A stretch of DNA of 49,318 nucleotides. Source: an uncultured bacterium (GTDB lineage: Bacteria; Elusimicrobiota; Elusimicrobia; Elusimicrobiales; Elusimicrobiaceae). Positions 15,901-25,024 of the stretch are shown piece by piece. The translations under genes were made by a program, and so were the position numbers. Numbering within the stretch: position 1 is the first letter of the stretch; each line of letters starts with the position of its first letter. The notes under the pieces were generated by a model, which worked only from the letters and a program-made list of their open reading frames with translations, did no database searches and was not told where the DNA came from. Where the stretch lies: the NCBI GenBank assembly GCA_949291365.1, contig CASEVJ010000012.1:1-49318 (forward strand), read 5' to 3'.

Positions 15901-16452
15901 ATGGAAATCAAAGTTACCGCTAAAAATATTAAGCTTACGCCTGCCATTAAACAGTTTGTACAAACCCGCGTGAGTAAAATTGAAAATTATGTAGAACACA
16001 TTGTGTGGGCCCAGGTGTTGCTGTCTGTGGAAAAGAAAATCAACCAGCGCGCCGAAATCATTATTCATACCGGGGGGAAAAATCCAATCAGCGCTACCGC
16101 TGTGGAAACCGATTTGTATAAAGCCATAGACGCCGCGGCTGTTAAGGCCGAAGCGCAGCTGAAAAAAGCCAAAGAAAAAAGCAAATCCAAACGCACCGCC
16201 AAGAAAACGGCCGTCGTAGAGGAAATTGCCACGTTCAGCGACCATATCCTGCTGCCTCCCAATGATGTGAAATTCTCCGTCATCAAACAGGTGGAAGTTA
16301 CCCCGATGAACCCGGAAGATGCGGCCTATGAAATGGAACGGCTGGGCTATTCGTTCTGGATGTTCTTGGACGAAGATTCCAAACAGATTAACCTGATTTT
16401 TAAACGCCTGGACGGCACATACGGGCTGATTAAACCGGTTAAGAAAAAATAA
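15901..16452 (+). CDS. hpf: Ribosome hibernation promoting factor, long form
   Basis: A 183-residue long-type HPF that joins 70S ribosomes into inactive dimers in slow growth. The N-terminal S30AE/RaiA domain (MEIKVTAKNIKLTPAIKQFV to about residue 100) binds the decoding region. A Lys-rich linker (KKAKEKSKSKRTAKK) connects to the C-terminal dimerisation domain (VIKQVEVTPMNPEDAAYEMERLGYSF, then VFKRLDG-like INLIFKRLDGTYGLI). The start follows GGAGG at 7-nt spacing. It is first in a ten-gene run; hprK begins 11 nt after its stop. Linking hibernation to PTS genes recalls the rpoN-hpf-ptsN-rapZ clusters of proteobacteria. Confidence 0.96.
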   Translation: MEIKVTAKNIKLTPAIKQFVQTRVSKIENYVEHIVWAQVLLSVEKKINQRAEIIIHTGGKNPISATAVETDLYKAIDAAAVKAEAQLKKAKEKSKSKRTAKKTAVVEEIATFSDHILLPPNDVKFSVIKQVEVTPMNPEDAAYEMERLGYSFWMFLDEDSKQINLIFKRLDGTYGLIKPVKKK

Positions 16453-16463
16453 AAGGGTCAGCG

Positions 16464-17426
16464 GTGCAGGAATTTACCAAATCCGTAACAGTGGGCGAAC
16501 TGCTCCAGGTGAAACGTCTTCACCTGGAGCTGGTTTGCGGCAAACGTTACCTGCACCGGGAAATTACCACCCCCAGCGTCAACCGGCCCGGGCTGGCTTT
16601 ATGCGGGCATTTAGACCATTTCCGCGCCAATGCCATACAGGTTTTTGGCAAAGGGGAACATGCCTTTTGCGCCAAGGAAAGGCCCTCCCAGCTAAAAGCC
16701 AATATCGCCAAAATGCTGGGCAAAGGCCGGGTGCCGTGCGTGATTATGGCGGCGGGGCAAGATCCCTTCCCGGCTATTAAAAAGGCCTGTTTGGAAGCAG
16801 ACGTGCCGGTGCTCAAAACCCAGATGGAATCAGCGGCGTTTGTGGCGGAATTCTCCCGGTTTTTGGACGAACAGCTGGCCCCGGTAACCCATCTGCACGG
16901 CGTGCTTTTAAATGTAAGCGGTATCGGGGTGCTTATCCGCGGGGAAGCGGGCATTGGCAAAAGCGAATGCGCGCTGGAGCTGATAAAACGCGGCCATATT
17001 TTAGTGGCGGATGATGTGGTGGAAGTGCAGAAACGATGGGGACGGTTTTTGGTGGGCTCCTGCCCTGAAATGCTCAAACACTACATGGAAGTGCGGGGTT
17101 TGGGGATTTTAGATGTGGAACTTTTGTTTGGCGTGGGCTCTACACTAGACGAAATGGCCATTGATTTAGAAGTAGTGCTTACCCCTCCGGTCAAAAATAT
17201 AGACCGCTTGGGTGTAGAGCAGAAAACATCGGAAATTCTGGGGCTGGAAGTGCCCTGTCTGCGCCTGCCGGTTACACCGGGGCGCAACTTGGCGGTGCTG
17301 ATAGAGGTGGCTGCCTTAAACCAACAGTTAAAAGCGCAAGGCATTTTCTCGGCCAAAGAGTTCAGTCGCCGAATGCTGGACCGCATGAAACGGACAACGA
17401 CAAAGAACAATGCAAGCCAAGCGTAA
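16464..17426 (+). CDS. hprK: HPr kinase/phosphorylase
   Basis: A 320-residue bifunctional HPr(Ser) kinase/phosphorylase that phosphorylates HPr on Ser46 with ATP or PPi and reverses it, coupling sugar uptake to metabolic state. The N-terminal domain spans residues 1-130. The Walker A loop GEAGIGKS is at 160-167, followed by ADDVV and the family signature [14 protein letters not shown] near residue 210. The start is GTG at 16464, 11 nt after hpf, with a poor Shine-Dalgarno, suggesting translational coupling. A perfect 12-bp hairpin lies in codons 13-22. The HPr gene downstream carries the target Ser. The gene overlaps rapZ by 17 bp. Confidence 0.96.
   Translation: MQEFTKSVTVGELLQVKRLHLELVCGKRYLHREITTPSVNRPGLALCGHLDHFRANAIQVFGKGEHAFCAKERPSQLKANIAKMLGKGRVPCVIMAAGQDPFPAIKKACLEADVPVLKTQMESAAFVAEFSRFLDEQLAPVTHLHGVLLNVSGIGVLIRGEAGIGKSECALELIKRGHILVADDVVEVQKRWGRFLVGSCPEMLKHYMEVRGLGILDVELLFGVGSTLDEMAIDLEVVLTPPVKNIDRLGVEQKTSEILGLEVPCLRLPVTPGRNLAVLIEVAALNQQLKAQGIFSAKEFSRRMLDRMKRTTTKNNASQA
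16502..16530 (+). repeat. Perfect 12-bp hairpin inside the 5' coding region of hprK
   Basis: GCTCCAGGTGAA (16502-16513) and TTCACCTGGAGC (16519-16530) enclose a 5-nt loop, 38 nt after the hprK start. No T run follows, so it is not a terminator. It could affect translation or stabilise the downstream mRNA. Confidence 0.7.
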
Positions 17427-18264
17427 ACTTTTTATTATTACCGGTATGAGCGGCGCGGGTAAAAGCCAGGCGCTGAAGATTTTTGGCGATTTTGGTTTCT
17501 ACTGTGTGGACAATTTGCCGCTGGCGCTGTTTAAACAATTTGCCGCTTATGTTACTGAGCGCCCTGAGCTGCAAAACGTAGCTTTAGGGGTAGACGTGCG
17601 GGAAGGGGAACGCCTGCGCGAGCTGCCGGCTCTGCTGAAAAATCTGACCAAAGACGACTTTGCCCCCAAAGTGATTTTTTTGGACGCTTCCGAAGAATGT
17701 TTAATACGCCGCTTCTCCGAGACTAAACATAAACACCCTATTCATAAAAAATTGGCTGCCGCCATCGCCCATGAACACGATTTATTGACGCCTATTAAAA
17801 TAGCAGCCGACAAAGTGATTGACACCACCGGCTTGAATTTAGGAGAACTGAAAGAAAAGATTTCGGCCTTGCTGGAATTAAAAAAAGAAGGCGAAATGCA
17901 GATTTCCATTGTTTCTTTCGGCTTTAAAAACGGTATTATGAAAGAAGCGGATATTGTCATGGATGTACGCTTTTTGCCCAATCCGTATTATGTGGAAGAG
18001 TTAAAAAACAAAACCGGGCTGGACAAACCCGTGCAGGACTATATCCTGTCATTTAAAGACACACGGGACTTTGCAGACCGCTTTGCCGAGTTAATCAAAT
18101 ACCTCATCCCCAAATATATTAAAGAGGGCAAGAGTTATTTGACCATCGCGTTTGGGTGCACTGGAGGCAAACACCGCAGCGTGTTTATGGCACACCAGCT
18201 GGCGGAAACGCTGCGCAAGCAGGGGCTCAGCGCGTCGGAATTTCACAGGGACATAGGATTATAA
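17410..18264 (+). CDS. rapZ: RapZ/YvcJ-family P-loop protein
   Basis: A 284-residue RapZ-family protein. In E. coli RapZ is an RNase E adaptor guiding decay of the GlmZ small RNA and so control of glucosamine-6-phosphate synthase; in Gram-positives the YvcJ homologue is a nucleotide-binding protein. The N-terminal Walker A GMSGAGKS is at residues 12-19, followed by FYCVDNLP. The C-terminal domain has [20 protein letters not shown] and the conserved CTGGKHRSV, a phosphate-binding, RNA-contacting region in RapZ. Its first 17 bases overlap hprK. Neighbouring PTS genes match the known link between RapZ and PTS. Its RNA target here is unknown. Confidence 0.95.
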   Translation: MQAKRKLFIITGMSGAGKSQALKIFGDFGFYCVDNLPLALFKQFAAYVTERPELQNVALGVDVREGERLRELPALLKNLTKDDFAPKVIFLDASEECLIRRFSETKHKHPIHKKLAAAIAHEHDLLTPIKIAADKVIDTTGLNLGELKEKISALLELKKEGEMQISIVSFGFKNGIMKEADIVMDVRFLPNPYYVEELKNKTGLDKPVQDYILSFKDTRDFADRFAELIKYLIPKYIKEGKSYLTIAFGCTGGKHRSVFMAHQLAETLRKQGLSASEFHRDIGL

Positions 18265-18265
18265 T

Positions 18266-18670
18266 ATGGTAAAACTCATTTTAGTAACCCACGGTCATTT
18301 AGCCGTGGAAATGTTGGCCACGGCGGCCCAGATTTTGGGCAAGCCCGCCGAAGGCGTACAGACGCTTTCGGTTACTACGTCCAGCTCCGTGGAGCAGGGC
18401 GCACAGGAACTGAAAAAGCTCCTATCCGACGCTGAAGAAGGGGCTGTCATCCTGACCGATATTTTTGGCGGCAGTGCCACTAATATCGCCCTGACAGCCA
18501 CCAAAGAATGCCCCAAATGCCATGTCATTACGGGCATGAATTTAAGCATGCTGCTCACCGCGCTCAACAGCCGCAAAAAACTGCCGGCCAAAGAATTGGC
18601 CGAGAAGATTGAGGCCGACGGCAAACGGGCAGTCATTAACGCAACGGAGCTTTTAATTAAGGGGCTGTAA
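18266..18670 (+). CDS. PTS mannose-family EIIA component
   Basis: A 134-residue cytoplasmic EIIA of the mannose/fructose/sorbose PTS family, receiving phosphate from HPr and passing it to EIIB. The phospho-acceptor is His9 in VTHGHLA. DIFGGSATNIA near residues 70-80 is the family's second conserved loop. It starts one base after the rapZ stop and is followed by EIIB after one base. The four EII parts are separate polypeptides here, unlike the E. coli fused ManX. Confidence 0.95.
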   Translation: MVKLILVTHGHLAVEMLATAAQILGKPAEGVQTLSVTTSSSVEQGAQELKKLLSDAEEGAVILTDIFGGSATNIALTATKECPKCHVITGMNLSMLLTALNSRKKLPAKELAEKIEADGKRAVINATELLIKGL

Positions 18671-18671
18671 T

Positions 18672-19139
18672 ATGCCTATTATTTTTGCGCGGGTGGACGA
18701 CCGGCTGATACACGGCCAAATTGTGCAGGCCTGGTTGCCCGAACTGAATATTGACGAGGTGGTTATCCCCTGTCCCCGCGACCGGGAAAAACGCGTCAAT
18801 AAAAATTTGCTCCGTCTCTCCCTGCCGTTTGAATATGAGCTAACGGTGCTGGAGCCGGCGCGCTGCGTAGGGTATATGAGCGCTTCCAAAAAGCGTATTT
18901 TCCTATTGATGGGCTCTTTGCAGGATTTAAACCCGTTGTTGGAGGACGGCCTGCAAATCAAATCCCTCAATATCGGCGGAATGCATTTTAAGGAAGGGGC
19001 GGAAAAACTGGCGGAAAACGTATTTTTAGACGCCATGGACAAAAAAACCCTGCGTATATTGTCCGATTTAGGGATAGCGATTGAAACGCGGGCGGTGCCC
19101 AGTTCCAAATCTATTTCCGTAAAAGAGAATATTGCATGA
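18672..19139 (+). CDS. PTS mannose/sorbose-family EIIB component
   Basis: A 155-residue cytoplasmic EIIB that phosphorylates the sugar during transport. The active His14 lies in the canonical RVDDRLIHGQIV. The rest matches the family in length and in the pattern NVGGM-like NIGGMHFKEG. Its stop overlaps the EIIC start by 4 bases (ATGA). Sugar specificity cannot be read; mannose-type permeases often carry mannose, glucose, amino sugars or sorbose. Confidence 0.94.
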   Translation: MPIIFARVDDRLIHGQIVQAWLPELNIDEVVIPCPRDREKRVNKNLLRLSLPFEYELTVLEPARCVGYMSASKKRIFLLMGSLQDLNPLLEDGLQIKSLNIGGMHFKEGAEKLAENVFLDAMDKKTLRILSDLGIAIETRAVPSSKSISVKENIA

Positions 19140-19741
19140 CACTCTCTTTGATACTGCTGTGCATTTTGGCTGCCTTGCTGGAGCTGGATACGACCTATGC
19201 GTTCCAGCTGCTGCTTTCACGTCCGATTATTGCCGGGCCGCTGTTCGGCTGGCTGATTGGAGACATGTCGGCTGGGGTGCAGGTGGGTATTTTTGCCGAG
19301 CTGTTGTTCACCGATGTTTCCCCTCTGGGGGGCATTATCCCGCCCAGCGGAGTGGTAGGATCGGTGGTGCCGCTTCTTTTGTATGCGCAAGGCATTGAGC
19401 TGTGCTTTGGGTTTTTCTTGGGGGTACTGGGAGCGGTGCTGTATTCCTTCTTTGACGCACTGCTGCGCAAAACCCGCTTTGATTGGCTGATTTTTCTAGA
19501 AAAACGCATTGACCGCAAACCAACCGACATCAAGCGCACTATTGCCGTGACACTGTTGCTGTCTTTTTTAATGAGTTTTATTTTTATTTCCGTTCTAGCT
19601 TGGGGCAGCTCCCAGCTGATGTTTATCCTGTATCCGTATATATCCGCCCGGACGCACTTTGCCTTCCAGCTGGCGTACCTGGCGGTGCCCTGGATAGGGC
19701 TGTCGACGCTTATCCCGGCTTTCCGGCTCAAAACGAGGTGA
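19136..19741 (+). CDS. PTS mannose-family EIIC membrane component, short
   Basis: A 201-residue membrane protein forming, with EIID, the sugar channel. The N-terminal half has the family's LELDTTYAFQLLLSRPIIAGPLFGWLIGD and AELLFTDVSPLGGIIPPSG, placing it in EIIC-Man. At 201 residues it is clearly shorter than the about 260 of ManY-type proteins; the shortage is in the C-terminal helices. The stop is followed at once by the EIID gene, so it is not a truncated fragment of a longer frame. Whether it is a compact natural form is open. Confidence 0.88.
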   Translation: MTLSLILLCILAALLELDTTYAFQLLLSRPIIAGPLFGWLIGDMSAGVQVGIFAELLFTDVSPLGGIIPPSGVVGSVVPLLLYAQGIELCFGFFLGVLGAVLYSFFDALLRKTRFDWLIFLEKRIDRKPTDIKRTIAVTLLLSFLMSFIFISVLAWGSSQLMFILYPYISARTHFAFQLAYLAVPWIGLSTLIPAFRLKTR

Positions 19742-19745
19742 AAAC

Positions 19746-20564
19746 ATGACTTTCTGGATTAGAATAAACATGTTTTTCCGTTCTTTTTTCCTGCAGGCCG
19801 GCTGGAACTATGTAAAATACCAGAATTTGGGCTTTGCGCTGGTCATGATGCCATTTTTGCGCCGGCTTTACCGACATGACCCGGAAATGCTGCCCACCGT
19901 GCTTAAACGCTATTTAGAGGCCTTTAACACCCACCCGGTCATGGCTTCCTTCTGTTTTGGCGCGATGGCGCACCTAGAAGAAAATGTGGCACGAGCCAAA
20001 TCAGTCACCGAATATAAAGAACAGGTGGCGGAATGGACAGGTGCGCGGCGCGGGCTTTCCATTACGGCCGCCTCTATAGGAGACCGCCTATTTTGGGGCA
20101 CTTTAAAGCCGCTTACGCTGCTGCTGGCCATATTTATTTGGATGTTGCTGGGTGTCAATTTTCTGGAAACGGACGGGCGGACGCCTGTTTCGCTGGTATA
20201 CGGATTTACCGCCGGAGCGGTTGCTTTCTTTGTCTACAACAGTATTGCGCTTTTTATACGCTGGCAAGGCATTAAAATCGGCTATGAATCCGACGACAGC
20301 TCCTGCTTTGGGCTGACCCGGTTTGACTGGAACCGCACCATTTATAACGCCAAACGTATTGGCATTATTTTCGCCATAGCCATTATGCTCTTTGGGGTAT
20401 ACCGCTTTTTTGAAGGGATACGGGTGGATATACACTTTTTGGCGCGGGCCGTGCTGGTGTTATTCTTTGTCATTATTTCGTTTGTTACACGCCGGCTGCG
20501 TATTCCCAATGTGTATTTATACATTACAGCCGTAGTGATTTTTAATATTGTGTGTTTCTTTTAA
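19746..20564 (+). CDS. PTS mannose-family EIID membrane component
   Basis: A 272-residue EIID, the second membrane part of the mannose-type permease. RSFFLQAGWNYVKYQNLGFA and FNTHPVMASFCFGAMAHLEE near residues 12-85, and ASIGDRLFWGTLKPL near 118-132, are the family's conserved cytosolic segments. Several hydrophobic helices follow, ending in an unusually hydrophobic C-terminus. RBS GAGGTGAAAAC precedes the start. HPr follows 11 nt after the stop. Confidence 0.93.
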   Translation: MTFWIRINMFFRSFFLQAGWNYVKYQNLGFALVMMPFLRRLYRHDPEMLPTVLKRYLEAFNTHPVMASFCFGAMAHLEENVARAKSVTEYKEQVAEWTGARRGLSITAASIGDRLFWGTLKPLTLLLAIFIWMLLGVNFLETDGRTPVSLVYGFTAGAVAFFVYNSIALFIRWQGIKIGYESDDSSCFGLTRFDWNRTIYNAKRIGIIFAIAIMLFGVYRFFEGIRVDIHFLARAVLVLFFVIISFVTRRLRIPNVYLYITAVVIFNIVCFF

Positions 20565-20575
20565 GGGGACTTTTT

Positions 20576-20845
20576 GTGATTACACAAGAAATCAAAATTA
20601 CCAACCGTTTGGGGCTGCATGCGCGCCCCGCCGCCATGGTATCGCAAACGGCGTCTAATTTTGACTGTGATATCAAAATAGCCAAAGACCAGGTGGAAAT
20701 AAACGCCAAAAGCATTATGGGTGTCATGATGCTGGCGGCGGAATACGGCTCCACCCTGCGGTTATCTTTTGACGGAAAAGATGAAAAAGAAGCATGCCAG
20801 GCCCTTACAAAACTATTTGCTAATAAGTTTAACGAGGAAATCTAA
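20576..20845 (+). CDS. ptsH: Phosphocarrier protein HPr
   Basis: An 89-residue HPr, relaying phosphate from EI to EIIA. The GTG start at 20576 sits 7 nt after AAGGGG and gives canonical numbering: the phosphorylated His15 in LGLHARPAA and regulatory Ser46 in NAKSIMGVMML. Both sites are intact, so both PTS transfer and HprK control are expected. An earlier in-frame ATG would overlap EIID and break this numbering. Confidence 0.96.
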   Translation: MITQEIKITNRLGLHARPAAMVSQTASNFDCDIKIAKDQVEINAKSIMGVMMLAAEYGSTLRLSFDGKDEKEACQALTKLFANKFNEEI

Positions 20846-22588
20846 ATGTTTGTGATCAAAGGCATCCCTGCCAGTCCGGGCGTAGCTATTGGGCCAGCCG
20901 TATTGCTGCCCACGGCTGATTTTGCCGTGGCAAACCAGCACGTAGACGCAACGGAAGTGAAAAACGAAATAGGCAAATTTGGCCGCGCGGTGGAAAAGAC
21001 ATTAGCCGATTTAGACGCCAACGAAAAAAAACTGCGCGAGACGCTGGGTGGGGAATATGCCAATTTGATGTCTATGCATAAAATGATTGTGCAAGACCCT
21101 ATGCTCAAGGATGCCACCGTCACCAAAATAAAAAACGAACATCTCTCCGCCCAAGCCGCCATTTTTCAGACGCTGCAGGAGCTGGCGGCCTCGTTTGATA
21201 AAGTATCCGACCCCTTTTTTAAAGAACGCCGCAATGACATCTTTGACGTAGGCAAGCGCTTGGTGGGCAATTTGCAGGAAAATAAGGGAGCTTTTTGGGC
21301 TTCCATACGCCGGCCTTCGGTATTAATTGCGCGGGATTTATTTCCCTCGGACACTATCAACTTGCAGGAAAACCAAATTATCGGTTTTTGTACGGATTTG
21401 GGGGGCAAAACGAGTCATACTGCCATTCTGGCCCAAAGTTTAAAATTGCCCGCGGTGGTGGCTCTGTCCAACGCAGCGCGCCAGGTAAAAGACGGAGACA
21501 CCGTCATTGTGGACGGGGAAAACGGCCTGCTGATTATCAGTCCCGACCGCTACACCTTGGCCCGGTATAAAAAAACCCAGCGCGAAATTAAAAAAGCCGA
21601 ATCGCTGCTGCAAACTATTAATCACCTGCCCACGGTGACTTCCGACGGACGCAATTTTAAGCTAATGGTCAATTTTGACCCGCGCACTGACACCAAAGAA
21701 AACAAAAAACTTATCACCGATGGGCTGGGCCTGCTGCGCACGGAATTTTTATATATGAATATCCCCCAGCCCCCCAGCGAACTGGAGCAATACCAGATTT
21801 ATCTTTCCACCGCTAAAAAATTTGACATGCGCCCCGTCACTATCCGCCTGGCGGATTTGGGTGCTGACAAAATGCCGGACTTTCCGCTGGACGAATTTGA
21901 TAAGGACAACAACCCCTTTATGGGCTGCCGCGGAATCCGTTTATTTTTAAAAAACCCGGATTTAATGCGCACGCAGCTGCACGCTATCGTGCGCACCGCG
22001 TGTGAGGTGCCGGCACAGATAAAAATTATGATTCCCATGGTCTCCTCTGTAGAGGAGGTGCGCCATGTGCGCGACGCACTAAACCAAGCCCTGGCGGAAT
22101 TTGCCAAAGAAGGCAAAAAACCCGTAAATAAAATCGCCCTAGGTGCCATGATTGAGGTGCCAGCCGCCGCTATTGCCCTAGACGGCATGATTGGAGATAT
22201 AGATTTCCTTTCCATAGGCACCAATGACTTGATACAATATTTAATTGCGGTAGACCGCGTAAATCCGGAAGTGGCGCACATGTACGACCCCTGCCACCCG
22301 GCTGTATTGCGCACTATACACCAAATTATCCAGACCGCCCACCAGCGCGGGCGAAGCGTCAGCATCTGCGGCGAAATCGCCTCCGACGTAAAAATGGTAC
22401 CCATGCTGCTGGGGCTGGAAGTGGACGTGTTGTCCGTGCCGCCGCGTATGTTTTTACGCATTAAAAACCGCATTCGTAACTTAAATTTTGAAGCATGCTC
22501 CGACACGGCCCAAGCGGCCCTGCTGGCCTCCTCATCTGAAGAGATACGCAGTTTAGTAGAGCAAATGAACCAAGATGAAGATTCGTAA
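20846..22588 (+). CDS. ptsI: Phosphoenolpyruvate-protein phosphotransferase, enzyme I
   Basis: A 580-residue EI that starts the PTS by taking phosphate from phosphoenolpyruvate and giving it to HPr. The N-terminal ASPGVAIGPA leads an HPr-binding helical domain. The active His191 is in GGKTSHTAILAQ. The C-terminal PEP-binding barrel has GLLRTEFLYMN, FMGCRGIRLFL, GAMIEVPAA, SIGTNDLIQY and the catalytic Cys in SICGEIASD. Its ATG follows the HPr stop with no gap. The last 14 bases overlap lepA. General PTS proteins and one permease in one operon suggest a dedicated uptake system. Confidence 0.97.
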   Translation: MFVIKGIPASPGVAIGPAVLLPTADFAVANQHVDATEVKNEIGKFGRAVEKTLADLDANEKKLRETLGGEYANLMSMHKMIVQDPMLKDATVTKIKNEHLSAQAAIFQTLQELAASFDKVSDPFFKERRNDIFDVGKRLVGNLQENKGAFWASIRRPSVLIARDLFPSDTINLQENQIIGFCTDLGGKTSHTAILAQSLKLPAVVALSNAARQVKDGDTVIVDGENGLLIISPDRYTLARYKKTQREIKKAESLLQTINHLPTVTSDGRNFKLMVNFDPRTDTKENKKLITDGLGLLRTEFLYMNIPQPPSELEQYQIYLSTAKKFDMRPVTIRLADLGADKMPDFPLDEFDKDNNPFMGCRGIRLFLKNPDLMRTQLHAIVRTACEVPAQIKIMIPMVSSVEEVRHVRDALNQALAEFAKEGKKPVNKIALGAMIEVPAAAIALDGMIGDIDFLSIGTNDLIQYLIAVDRVNPEVAHMYDPCHPAVLRTIHQIIQTAHQRGRSVSICGEIASDVKMVPMLLGLEVDVLSVPPRMFLRIKNRIRNLNFEACSDTAQAALLASSSEEIRSLVEQMNQDEDS

Positions 22589-24404
22589 TTTTTCCATCGT
22601 GGCCCATATAGACCACGGCAAAACCACCCTTTCTGACCGCATATTGGAAGACACGGGCACCGTGCCCAAACGCAAAATGCAAGCCCAGCTGCTAGATGGC
22701 ATGGACTTGGAGCGTGAGCGCGGCATTACCATTAAAGCCAAAGCCGTACGCATTCAATATAAAGACTATATTTTAAACCTCATTGACACCCCGGGACATG
22801 TGGACTTTTCCTACGAGGTAGCCCGTTCTTTGCGCGCCTGCGAAGGGGTGCTTTTGCTGGTGGACGCCTCGCAAGGGGTGGAGGCGCAAACGGTGGCCCA
22901 CGCGCATTTGGCGCAAAGCTTGGGGCTGAAAATTATTCCCGTAATGAATAAAGTGGATTTGTCCCAATCCGACGCTGATGCTGCAGAAGAGCAGCTGTGG
23001 GACATCTTGCGAGAACCGGTAGAAGCCGAGCGCGTCAGCGCCAAAACCGGCAGGGGCATAGAACATCTGTTAGACCGCATTATTGCCGATGTCCCCGCCC
23101 CGCAGGGCGACCCTAAAGCGCCGCTGCGCGCATTGATTTTTGATTCTTTTTACGACCCGTTCCGCGGCGTCATTATGTATGTGCGCCTTGTGGACGGGAC
23201 TGTCAAAGCCGGGCAGGCCATTCGCTTTATGGCTACCGGCGCCAGCTACAAAGTGGAAGAGGTGGGCTTTATGACGCCCAAACAGCTGCATAAGGCGACT
23301 TCTTTAAGCGCGGGCGAAGTGGGCTATCTAGTGGCCGGCATTAAAGACATTCATCAAGTAAAAGTGGGCGACACGGTGACCCTCTCTGACCGCCCCGCCC
23401 AAACCCCGCTGCCGGGCTATGCAGACGCCAAGCCGGTGGTGTTTGCCAGCATTTTCCCGGTGGAAACAACCGATTTCCCCTTGCTGCGCACCGCGCTGGA
23501 AAAGCTGAATTTGTCCGACTCTTCTTTCCATTACCAAAGCGAAACGTCCAAAGCGCTGGGCTTTGGGTTCCGCTTGGGGTTTATGGGCATTTTGCACATT
23601 GAAATCGTCAAAGAGCGGCTGGAGCGGGAGTTTAACCTCTCGCTGATTGCCACCGCGCCCAATGTGGTCTACCACGTCAAATTTACCCCGCGCAAAAACC
23701 ACCCGCAGGAGCTGGCGGCATTGCCCGACGCGCCCGACGACCCGGGCTATAAAATTATAGACAACCCGGCCAATTTCCCCCCGCACGGCGACATTATAGA
23801 CATTAAAGAGCCGGTCATTCACATTACAGTTGTTACGCCAGTGGAATTTATGGACGGAGTGATGACGCTTTTGAAAGAAAAACGCGGTACCTTTATGGAT
23901 ATGGAGCACCTGTCCAACCAGCGCGTCATCATTAAGTACGAAATGCCGATGGGCGAAATGGTGATTGACTTTTACAACAAACTCAAATCCGTCTCCAAAG
24001 GGTACGCCTCTTTTGACTATGAGGTGGCGGGCTTCCGCAGCGCCGATGTGGTGCTGATGGAAATTTTGCTGCATGGCACGCCGGTAGACGCACTGTCTGT
24101 GGTAGTGCATAAAGATAAAGCCCAAACCCAAGGCCGCGCGCTGTGCGCCAAGCTCAAAGAGCTTATCGGACGCCAGCAGTTTGAAGTGGCGGTGCAGGCA
24201 GCTATAAACGGCAAAGTCATCGCGCGCGAGACCATACCCGCCTACCGCAAAGACGTTATCGCCAAGTGTTACGGCGGCGACATTACGCGCAAACGCAAAC
24301 TGCTGGAAAAACAAAAAGAAGGCAAAAAACGCATGAAATCTATCGGCAGTTTGAACATTCCGCAGGAAGCGTTTGTGGCGATGCTTAAGATTGACGAAGA
24401 ATAG
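22575..24404 (+). CDS. lepA: Elongation factor 4 (LepA)
   Basis: A 609-residue ribosome-bound GTPase that back-translocates or remodels stalled ribosomes and aids 30S biogenesis. G motifs are AHIDHGKTT (residues 10-18), DTPGHVDF, and NKVDL. GFRLGFMGILHIEIVKERLEREF marks domain III and the unique C-terminal domain has RKRKLLEKQKEGKKRMK. Length is normal. It is the last gene of the operon and ends before an intrinsic terminator; overlap with ptsI suggests coupling. Confidence 0.97.
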   Translation: MKIRNFSIVAHIDHGKTTLSDRILEDTGTVPKRKMQAQLLDGMDLERERGITIKAKAVRIQYKDYILNLIDTPGHVDFSYEVARSLRACEGVLLLVDASQGVEAQTVAHAHLAQSLGLKIIPVMNKVDLSQSDADAAEEQLWDILREPVEAERVSAKTGRGIEHLLDRIIADVPAPQGDPKAPLRALIFDSFYDPFRGVIMYVRLVDGTVKAGQAIRFMATGASYKVEEVGFMTPKQLHKATSLSAGEVGYLVAGIKDIHQVKVGDTVTLSDRPAQTPLPGYADAKPVVFASIFPVETTDFPLLRTALEKLNLSDSSFHYQSETSKALGFGFRLGFMGILHIEIVKERLEREFNLSLIATAPNVVYHVKFTPRKNHPQELAALPDAPDDPGYKIIDNPANFPPHGDIIDIKEPVIHITVVTPVEFMDGVMTLLKEKRGTFMDMEHLSNQRVIIKYEMPMGEMVIDFYNKLKSVSKGYASFDYEVAGFRSADVVLMEILLHGTPVDALSVVVHKDKAQTQGRALCAKLKELIGRQQFEVAVQAAINGKVIARETIPAYRKDVIAKCYGGDITRKRKLLEKQKEGKKRMKSIGSLNIPQEAFVAMLKIDEE

Positions 24405-24434
24405 CCCTTGTAATACCGCATCAATTATAAAAAC

Positions 24435-24463
24435 ACCCCCTGTTCGGCACAGGGGGTATTTTA
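24435..24463. terminator. Terminator of the hpf-lepA operon
   Basis: ACCCCCTGT/ACAGGGGGT stem with a 5-nt loop and ATTTTA tail, 30 nt after lepA. It lies between convergent genes and may also serve the pilin gene. Confidence 0.85.
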
Positions 24464-24511
24464 CACTGTCATATTTGTTTCTTGCTCTTTGTGTAGCAAA
24501 TAACACGGCCG

Positions 24512-25024
24512 TTAACAACAGCCGCATCCTCCTTGCGGCAGGTTGAGCAGTTTGGAATAATCTTGGGAGGCCGCTTTTTCATTACAGCCATCATCTTGCA
24601 TGACCATAAAGTCGCCATCATCTGTAACAGAAATACACACATCTTCCCGGTTATATAAGGCCTGTGCATGCCCGCAGGAAGGATTTTCTGAAGCGCGATA
24701 CATAAAGTTATCTGTTTGAATAGCCGTTCCGCCATCTGTATTTATTACCGTTCCAGGAATTTCTATATCCAAATCGGAAATTTTGCACAAAGAATTATTT
24801 TCCATTTGGCAAACTTTATCCGCCTCGGCAATTGTTTTTAAATTAGTCATTGCCTCAGCAAAGCGCGCTTTGGTTACGGCTTTTGTATACTGCGGCAACG
24901 CCACCGCCGCCAAAATGCCTATGATTAACACCACTACCAAAAGCTCTATCAGCGTAAAGCCGCCAAATCTGCGTTTGGCGGGATTTTTCTCTTTGGGGAG
25001 TCTTTTTTGATAAATTTTGTTCAT
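24512..25024 (-). CDS. Type IV pilin-like protein
   Basis: A 170-residue prepilin-like protein. After a 22-residue basic leader, the type III signal GG|FTLIELLVVVLIIGILAAVALPQYTKAV is present, with Glu at +5 and a long hydrophobic helix; prepilin peptidase should cut before Phe23. The globular part has several Cys, including a C-terminal GGCGCC tail. The sequence recalls PilE/PulG pseudopilins used in type IV pili or type II-like secretion. The start ATG lies in the loop of a perfect 19-bp inverted repeat, with no Shine-Dalgarno; a TTG two codons upstream is less likely. The promoter has a T12 spacer. It is a lone gene, separate from any pilus assembly genes in the window. Confidence 0.9.
   Translation of the reverse strand: MNKIYQKRLPKEKNPAKRRFGGFTLIELLVVVLIIGILAAVALPQYTKAVTKARFAEAMTNLKTIAEADKVCQMENNSLCKISDLDIEIPGTVINTDGGTAIQTDNFMYRASENPSCGHAQALYNREDVCISVTDDGDFMVMQDDGCNEKAASQDYSKLLNLPQGGCGCC

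Noticed and set aside
23328..24527. A 399-codon open frame opposite lepA
   Set aside because: It is antisense to a clear gene with intact motifs, has a low-complexity His/Arg/Phe-rich translation and no ribosome binding site. GC-rich codon use creates such shadows.
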